Assembly (NCBI GenBank): GCA_903913355.1
Contig: CAIWKU010000139.1
Location: forward strand, 1 to 11,095
Length of the DNA stretch: 11,095 nt
Direction: 5' to 3'
Source: an uncultured Bacteroidota bacterium
Lineage (GTDB): Bacteria > Bacteroidota > Bacteroidia > Chitinophagales > Chitinophagaceae
Shown here: positions 7,230 to 11,095 of the stretch, one piece after another
Layout: every line of letters begins with the position of its first letter
Numbering within the stretch: position 1 is the first letter of the stretch
Notes under the pieces: model-generated
What the model saw: the letters and a program-made list of their open reading frames with translations, nothing else
Database searches by the model: none
What the model was told of the DNA's origin: nothing
Program-made: the position numbers and the translations under genes

Positions 7230-7472
7230 TTAATTGCAGCCGCATCCGCCACCGCTTTTTCCAGCGTTGGCACCCGAAGCGCCTTCCCGATAAGATTGAA
7301 AACTAAGCTCTGTTTTTTCAACTTTTCGATTGCCTAATACCATTTCACCATCATTAATTCTGTTTTTTTGGTATTCTTTTACAGGGGAGCATGCAATCAT
7401 TAGCAATGCCAGACCTGTGCTAAATAAAAATAGAACCGATTTGTAGCCGAATTTGAAATTTGATTTTCTCAT
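7230..7472 (-). CDS. DUF4266 small lipoprotein with C-terminal GGGCGCN
   Basis: An 80-aa lipoprotein. From the ATG at 7472 it has a basic n-region (M-R-K-S-N-F-K), a hydrophobic core and a lipobox L-M-I-A-C; the lipidated Cys is residue 28. The mature part begins S-P-V-K-E-Y-Q-K and ends with Y-R-E-G-A-S-G-A-N-A-G-K-S-G-G-G-C-G-C-N. This Gly/Ser-rich tail with two Cys is the hallmark of DUF4266. The tail resembles the modified core of a peptide natural product or a metal/redox-binding tail, but neither role is shown by the sequence. The gene sits 25 bases after the thioredoxin gene and 24 before DUF3570. A GTG eight codons upstream is possible but would lengthen the n-region for no reason. 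Confidence 0.88.
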   Translation of the reverse strand: MRKSNFKFGYKSVLFLFSTGLALLMIACSPVKEYQKNRINDGEMVLGNRKVEKTELSFQSYREGASGANAGKSGGGCGCN

Positions 7473-7497
7473 AGAATTAAAATTTATAAGGGCCACA

Positions 7498-7959
7498 CTA
7501 TTCAGGATTTTGTAAAGCAGGCTGGTTGGGATTCATCGTTTTAGAAATATCATCAATAAACTCATCTATTGCCATCTTGGGATATCCCTCCCAACTCTTT
7601 AGTACTTTTCCGTCGGCAGTTAGCAAAACAGTCAATGGAAATGCCCCGGAACTATTATAGGTATCTGCGAGTTTATCATTTTGCTGTTGAAGGGGTTTCG
7701 GCAATTGGTTTTTCTTCTGACGTGGAAAATCAGCATTCACCAATACCAGATTTTTGTCTGCAAAGGTTTTGAATGCAGCACTCTCAAATACTTCGCTATG
7801 AAGTTTTATACAAGGACCACACCAATCTGACCCTGAAAAACTCAACAAAATGGCCTTATGTTCCTGCACAGCCTGCTGCTTTGCTTTTTCAAAATTGGTT
7901 TCCCAGGTATTGAAGGAGCAACAAAAAATTACCAGAATACTTGCCAAAACGATTCTCAT
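7498..7959 (-). CDS. Exported thioredoxin-fold protein with WCGPC active site
   Basis: A 153-aa protein with a signal peptide (about 17 residues: M-R-I-V-L-A-S-I-L-V-I-F-C-C-S-F-N) and a thioredoxin-family domain. The active site is D-W-C-G-P-C-I-K-L, and the cis-proline loop is visible later as G-A-F-P-L-T-V-L-L. It most resembles periplasmic thioredoxin-like proteins of the Thioredoxin_7/DsbD-gamma type. The signal peptide itself contains Cys-Cys; this could make it a lipoprotein, but no clear lipobox is seen. It heads the operon with the DUF4266 lipoprotein and DUF3570 barrel. The likely inference is that it keeps the C-G-C tail of the lipoprotein reduced. Start codon ATG at 7959. Confidence 0.92.
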   Translation of the reverse strand: MRIVLASILVIFCCSFNTWETNFEKAKQQAVQEHKAILLSFSGSDWCGPCIKLHSEVFESAAFKTFADKNLVLVNADFPRQKKNQLPKPLQQQNDKLADTYNSSGAFPLTVLLTADGKVLKSWEGYPKMAIDEFIDDISKTMNPNQPALQNPE

Positions 7960-8000
7960 GTGTAAAGGTTTAGGTAAAAATAATGTTCTAACGTTGATTA

Positions 8001-8022
8001 AAATATGAGTTTTATCACATTA
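8001..8022 (-). promoter_or_regulatory. Candidate CRP/FNR-family binding site upstream of the thioredoxin operon
   Basis: Read on the minus strand, the half-sites TGTGA and TCATA are separated by six bases. They are flanked by AAT before and TTT after, close to the E. coli CRP consensus TGTGA-N6-TCACA with one mismatch in the core. The centre is about 52 bases before the thioredoxin start codon, in the 193-base divergent gap shared with the kinase gene. Bacteroidota encode many Crp/Fnr-family regulators, so regulation is plausible but untested. Confidence 0.38.
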
Positions 8023-8152
8023 ACAGGGATTTAGATACCGGATTGCTGCTTTTTGAAGTTAAAGAAACCTTAATGTAGCTGAATACCTTACTTGAAATTG
8101 GCAGCTGGCTTTCGCCGCTAAGCTTTATTTTCGCTGTAAACCAACCGAACTG

Positions 8153-9598
8153 ATGGAAAAAGCTATTGAGGCCATAGGCAAATTGTTTGAACAAATAAAG
8201 CATACAAAGCCTGATAGGATTGAAAAACTGCCTCAGAGCGGTAGCGACAGGATCTATTTTCGGATTTATGCAGCGGCTGAGACTTTTATTGCCACCTATA
8301 ACCTTAACCAGCGGGAAACGCAAACCTTTATTTATTTTAGTCGGCATTTTAGAAATGCTTCTTTGCCCGTACCGGAAATCCTTGGGGTTAATGAAGATGA
8401 TACCATTTATATACAGGAAGACCTGGGTACCGAATCATTATTGAATAAATTAGAGCAAAATGGGCATAATGAATATGTATATGGATTGTTCCAGAAAAGT
8501 CTGTTGGAAATTGCCCGACTACAGGTTTTGGGGGATGCAAACCTGAATTATGACTGGTGCCTTACGGCCAAAGAATTTGGGAAGCAGGCTATCATGAGCG
8601 ACTTGCTTTATTTCAAATATTATTTCCTGGATACACTCCAGTTGCCTTATGATAAGCAGGCCATGCTCGACGATTTTGAAGCATTGGCCAGTTATCTTAC
8701 CCGAACACAGTACAAGTATTTTATGTTTCGGGACTTCCAAAGCAGGAATATTATTGTTAAAGATGATCAGGTAAGTTTTATTGATTACCAGGGAGGGATG
8801 AAGGGGGCATTGCAATATGATGTTGCTTCCTTACTATGGCAGGCTAAAGCTGAATTGAGTGAGGAATGGAAAAATTCTTTGTTGAACTATTATATGGATA
8901 GTATTGATGAGCTGCTTGAAAAACCAGTAGACAGAAATACGTTTGTAAGTCAGTATAATGGCTATGTATTGATTCGTTTATTGCAGGTAATGGGCGCGTA
9001 TGGATTCAGGGGTTTGTTTGAGCGGAAAGCACATTTTTTAGCAAGTATACCACTGGCTCTAAGGAACCTGAAATTTTTTATCGAACATAAAAGAATTGGT
9101 ATTGTAACACCTGAATTTGATCGTGTATTAAGTCTGGTTGTAACTGATGAAATGATTGCACGTTTCGAAACCATTCAGGCATCGGAAGAAACACCCTTAG
9201 TAATTGAGGTGAACAGTTTTAGCTATAAAAAAGGAATCCCTGCCGACCCAAGTGAGAATGGTGGTGGTTTTGTATTTGATATGAGAGGTATCTTAAATCC
9301 GGGAAGATTTGATGATTACAAAACGCTGACAGGCATGGATAAATCTGTACAGGATTTCCTGGAACAGCGAACCAGAATGAATGAATACCTGAATAGCGTT
9401 TGGGACCTGATTGATATTACAGTTGCTGATTACCTGAAAAGAGGGTTCAGCCACTTAATGATCAATTTTGGTTGTACGGGAGGTCAGCATAGAAGTGTAT
9501 ATGCAGCAGAACAAACGGCCAGACATTTGCGGAATAAATATAAAGTGAAAGTAAAACTTAGCCATACCAATAGTGCCAATTGGTTGAGAGAAATTTAG
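8153..9598 (+). CDS. AmgK-like sugar kinase fused to a RapZ C-terminal domain
   Basis: A 481-aa two-domain protein. Residues ~1-335 are an aminoglycoside-phosphotransferase-fold kinase of the AmgK type (anomeric MurNAc/GlcNAc kinase). A nucleotide-loop-like G-S-D-R lies at 30-33, the catalytic loop F-R-D-F-Q-S-R-N puts Asp194 and Asn199 in place, and F-I-D-Y-Q-G-G supplies metal-binding Asp211. Residues ~350-481 match the C-terminal domain of RapZ: S-F-S-Y-K-K-G-I-P (355-363), F-D-M-R-G-I-L-N-P-G-R (375-385), T-G-M-D (393-396) and G-C-T-G-G-Q-H-R-S-V (440-449). In E. coli that domain senses glucosamine-6-phosphate. The N-terminal Walker ATPase domain of RapZ is absent, and so is the basic RNA-binding tail of E. 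coli RapZ. The MurU-like gene follows 23 bases later, supporting a role in peptidoglycan amino-sugar recycling. Confidence 0.9.
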   Translation: MEKAIEAIGKLFEQIKHTKPDRIEKLPQSGSDRIYFRIYAAAETFIATYNLNQRETQTFIYFSRHFRNASLPVPEILGVNEDDTIYIQEDLGTESLLNKLEQNGHNEYVYGLFQKSLLEIARLQVLGDANLNYDWCLTAKEFGKQAIMSDLLYFKYYFLDTLQLPYDKQAMLDDFEALASYLTRTQYKYFMFRDFQSRNIIVKDDQVSFIDYQGGMKGALQYDVASLLWQAKAELSEEWKNSLLNYYMDSIDELLEKPVDRNTFVSQYNGYVLIRLLQVMGAYGFRGLFERKAHFLASIPLALRNLKFFIEHKRIGIVTPEFDRVLSLVVTDEMIARFETIQASEETPLVIEVNSFSYKKGIPADPSENGGGFVFDMRGILNPGRFDDYKTLTGMDKSVQDFLEQRTRMNEYLNSVWDLIDITVADYLKRGFSHLMINFGCTGGQHRSVYAAEQTARHLRNKYKVKVKLSHTNSANWLREI

Positions 9599-9621
9599 TT
9601 TTCACTGGTATAATCTATTTT

Positions 9622-10338
9622 ATGAAAGGAATGATACTTGCAGCAGGATTGGGGTCCAGGCTAAAGCCATGGACAGATCAGCATCCAAAAGCACTGGCTA
9701 TAGTAAATGGGCAATCATTATTACAGAGAAATATTGTTTACCTGCAAAAAGCGGGCATATTTGATGTGATCGTAAATGTTCATCATTTTGCTGATCAGAT
9801 TATTGATGCAATAGAAAGGAATAAGGGATGGGGATCTGCAATTACCATTTCTGATGAAACAGATGCGGTATTAGAAACGGGGGGAGGTTTACAAAAAGCA
9901 ACCTGGTATTTTTCCGGGGAATCAGATTTTGTATTAATGAATGTTGATATACTCACTGACATGAACCTGTCGGCTATGATACAACAACATGTACAAAAAA
10001 AACCTTTGGCTACACTGGCAGTGAGTAAAAGAGAAACATCCCGATATTTTATATTTAATGAGCAACATATATTAACGGGTTGGTGTAATACCAACACCGG
10101 GGAAGAAAAATTAATAAGAGATAACCCAACACCTGAGTTAAAGGCATTTAGTGGTATTCATATCATTCAAACAGCGATTTTTCCGCTGATTAAACAAATC
10201 GGTAAATTTTCTATGGTAGAGGTATATCTGGATCTTGCAAAAGATCATGTGATTGATTCATTTGATCATACCGGGGCTCATTTTGTAGATGTTGGAAAAC
10301 CGGAAAGTATCGAGAAAGCCGAAGCATTATTCGCATAA
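9622..10338 (+). CDS. murU: MurU-like sugar-1-phosphate nucleotidyltransferase
   Basis: A 238-aa nucleotidyltransferase of the NTP_transferase (RmlA/MurU) family. The N-terminal signature G-M-I-L-A-A-G-L-G-S-R-L-K-P-W-T binds the nucleotide, H-P-K-A-L carries the conserved Lys, and L-M-N-V-D-I-L supplies the metal-binding Asp. L-E-T-G-G-G-L is typical of the MurU/ManC-like branch, and V-D-V-G-K-P at the end is also characteristic. MurU turns MurNAc-1-phosphate and UTP into UDP-MurNAc. Placement directly after an AmgK-type kinase, which makes the sugar-1-phosphate, argues for this substrate. GlcNAc-1-phosphate or another sugar-1-phosphate cannot be excluded. The ATG at 9622 starts right before the nucleotide-binding motif; upstream in-frame codons overlap the kinase gene and add nothing conserved. 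Confidence 0.87.
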   Translation: MKGMILAAGLGSRLKPWTDQHPKALAIVNGQSLLQRNIVYLQKAGIFDVIVNVHHFADQIIDAIERNKGWGSAITISDETDAVLETGGGLQKATWYFSGESDFVLMNVDILTDMNLSAMIQQHVQKKPLATLAVSKRETSRYFIFNEQHILTGWCNTNTGEEKLIRDNPTPELKAFSGIHIIQTAIFPLIKQIGKFSMVEVYLDLAKDHVIDSFDHTGAHFVDVGKPESIEKAEALFA

Positions 10339-10398
10339 GTAGTGCCTCGGGTGGGAAGTTTACAATATTAAAATACGCTTCGATGAAGCAGTAAATTG

Positions 10399-10430
10399 TT
10401 GCGTTTCATGTTCTGTAGAAAATATATTTA
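10399..10430 (+). promoter_or_regulatory. Possible promoter for the acyltransferase gene
   Basis: TTG at 10399-10401 and TATATTTA at 10423-10430 are separated by 21 bases, resembling the Bacteroidota TTTG/TAnnTTTG pair with mismatches. The start codon at 10454 lies 23 bases after the -7-like box. The 115-base gap after the nucleotidyltransferase gene is large enough for an independent promoter. This is weak evidence in AT-rich DNA. Confidence 0.28.
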
Positions 10431-10453
10431 TTACATCAATAAAATCAGCCGCC

Positions 10454-10909
10454 ATGTTTCAGTCTCTATCAGTTGGGGTTCGAGAGGTGGTTTTTGGAAA
10501 TCAGGTTACCATTATAGCTCCCTGTAATTTGTATGAATGCAGGATTGGTGATGAAAGTTTTGTTGGCCCTTTTGTGGAAATTCAAAAAGGAGTTACCATC
10601 GGAAGCCGATGTAAAATTCAATCACATAGTTTTATCTGTGAATTGGTAACTATGGGGAATGATTGTTTTGTTGGGCATGGAGTCATGTTTGTGAATGACC
10701 TGTTTTCTAATGGAGGCCCTTCCGGTAATTCAGCCGGATGGAAGCCAACCTTTATCGGAAATCGAGTTTCTATTGGCAGCAACGCCACCATATTACCTGT
10801 TTCCATTTGTGATGATGTGGTAATAGGTGCAGGTGCTGTGGTAACAAAAAATATTACCGAACCAGGAACCTATGCCGGGAACCCCGCTAGAAAGCTGAGC
10901 AGGAAATGA
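10454..10909 (+). CDS. Left-handed beta-helix (hexapeptide repeat) acyltransferase
   Basis: A 151-aa protein made almost wholly of hexapeptide repeats of the [LIV]-G-x4 type (for example I-G-D-E-S-F, V-G-P-F-V-E, I-G-S-R-C-K, I-G-N-R-V-S, I-G-S-N-A-T, I-G-A-G-A-V). These form a left-handed parallel beta-helix, usually a trimer using acetyl-CoA. The loop F-V-G-H-G-V-M-F-V-N-D (His75, Asn81, Asp82) is typical of WlbB/PglD-like sugar N-acetyltransferases, with His75 as the likely catalytic base. The tail Y-A-G-N-P-A-R-K is a common end for the family. It probably acetylates an amino group on a sugar nucleotide; the substrate is unknown. Its position next to amino-sugar genes fits that reading but may be coincidental. 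Confidence 0.88.
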   Translation: MFQSLSVGVREVVFGNQVTIIAPCNLYECRIGDESFVGPFVEIQKGVTIGSRCKIQSHSFICELVTMGNDCFVGHGVMFVNDLFSNGGPSGNSAGWKPTFIGNRVSIGSNATILPVSICDDVVIGAGAVVTKNITEPGTYAGNPARKLSRK

Positions 10910-10927
10910 ATGATCTGAATAAGCAGA

Positions 10928-11095
10928 TTACACCTTGATATAGATCTTTTTCTTATCTAAACCATATACAATCAGCCAATAAAAAATAATCGTTATAAGG
11001 GCATATAAAAGCGAACCTACCCGCAGATCAGTAGCTATATTTTTACAGATATGCTCATAGAACCAGGGAAATGCGGAAGTATATACCGGCTTACC
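10928..11095 (-). CDS. C-terminal fragment of a membrane protein, probably NagX/HGSNAT-like acetyltransferase
   Basis: An open minus-strand frame of 55 codons plus a TAA stop runs off the right edge, so the gene's 5' part lies outside the window. The fragment contains S-A-F-P-W-F-Y-E-H-I, then G-S-L-L-Y-A-L-I-T-I-I-F-Y-W-L-I-V-Y, which is one transmembrane helix, and ends D-K-K-K-I-Y-I-K-V. That helix followed by a lysine-rich K-K-I-x-I-K-V terminus is how HGSNAT/NagX-type (DUF5009/DUF1624) multi-pass acetyltransferases end, as I remember the family. These acetylate glucosamine across the membrane, which would suit the amino-sugar genes next door. The call rests on a short tail, so the family is tentative, but the coding assignment is good. 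It converges on the acyltransferase gene with an 18-base gap. Confidence 0.68.
   Translation of the reverse strand, partial: GKPVYTSAFPWFYEHICKNIATDLRVGSLLYALITIIFYWLIVYGLDKKKIYIKV

Noticed and set aside
7473..7496. GTG start for the DUF4266 lipoprotein eight codons upstream of the ATG.
   Set aside because: It adds residues M-A-L-I-N-F-N-S before a complete signal peptide and would place the start one base from the preceding stop; the ATG gives a normal n-region.
9200..9598. A complete RapZ RNase adaptor.
   Set aside because: There is no Walker A/B ATPase domain; only the C-terminal domain is present, attached to a kinase, and the basic RNA-binding tail is missing.
9580..9621. Upstream extension of the MurU-like protein overlapping the kinase gene.
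   Set aside because: The conserved nucleotide-binding signature begins right after the ATG at 9622, and the extension carries nothing family-like.
10377..10389. Short perfect hairpin GCTTC-GAT-GAAGC after the nucleotidyltransferase gene as a terminator.
   Set aside because: Only five base pairs and no T-tract follows; too weak to call.

Overview
The window looks like chromosomal DNA of a Bacteroidota species, most likely from the Chitinophagaceae or a near relative. The reasons are an AT-rich composition, weak Shine-Dalgarno sequences, promoter-like TTTG/TAnnTTTG pairs, secreted proteins whose signal peptides end in F-S-Q, and typical Bacteroidota families (DUF3570 barrel, DUF4266 lipoprotein, PA0069-type radical SAM protein). 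The assignment rests on protein-family recognition by eye and no search was run. I saw no tRNA, rRNA, CRISPR array or transposase gene.

Region 1 (1-4731) reads as a DNA-damage-tolerance neighbourhood. It holds the C-terminal part of a DUF72 (YecE-like) protein, a UmuC-type Y-family polymerase and a UmuD-like S24 protein on the minus strand. Divergent from these are two tandem 2H phosphoesterase-fold proteins, a long palindromic intergenic element, and a PA0069-family (spore-photoproduct-lyase-like) radical SAM protein. Three features stand out. UmuC, the second 2H protein and the radical SAM protein carry near-identical QGxLF peptides that look like sliding-clamp-binding motifs, and in the last two they sit at the extreme C terminus. 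The second 2H protein has lost both HxT catalytic motifs. The UmuD-like protein has Arg where the catalytic Lys is expected. The divergent umuD/2H promoter contains a perfect palindrome between its putative -33 and -7 boxes.

Region 2 (4754-7959, minus strand) encodes exported proteins. A secreted alkaline-phosphatase-superfamily protein stands alone. A separate three-gene operon encodes a periplasmic WCGPC thioredoxin, a small DUF4266 lipoprotein ending in GGGCGCN, and a DUF3570 outer-membrane barrel. The flavin transferase ApbE that often accompanies this set is not seen here. A CRP/FNR-like site lies upstream.

Region 3 (8153-11095) is an amino-sugar / cell-wall recycling locus. An AmgK-type sugar kinase is fused to a RapZ C-terminal (GlcN6P-sensing) domain and is followed by a MurU-type nucleotidyltransferase and a left-handed beta-helix acyltransferase. 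Convergent to these is the C-terminal tail of what looks like a NagX/HGSNAT-type membrane acetyltransferase. The kinase and nucleotidyltransferase would turn recycled MurNAc/GlcNAc into a nucleotide sugar, and the fused RapZ domain could tie that to amino-sugar supply.
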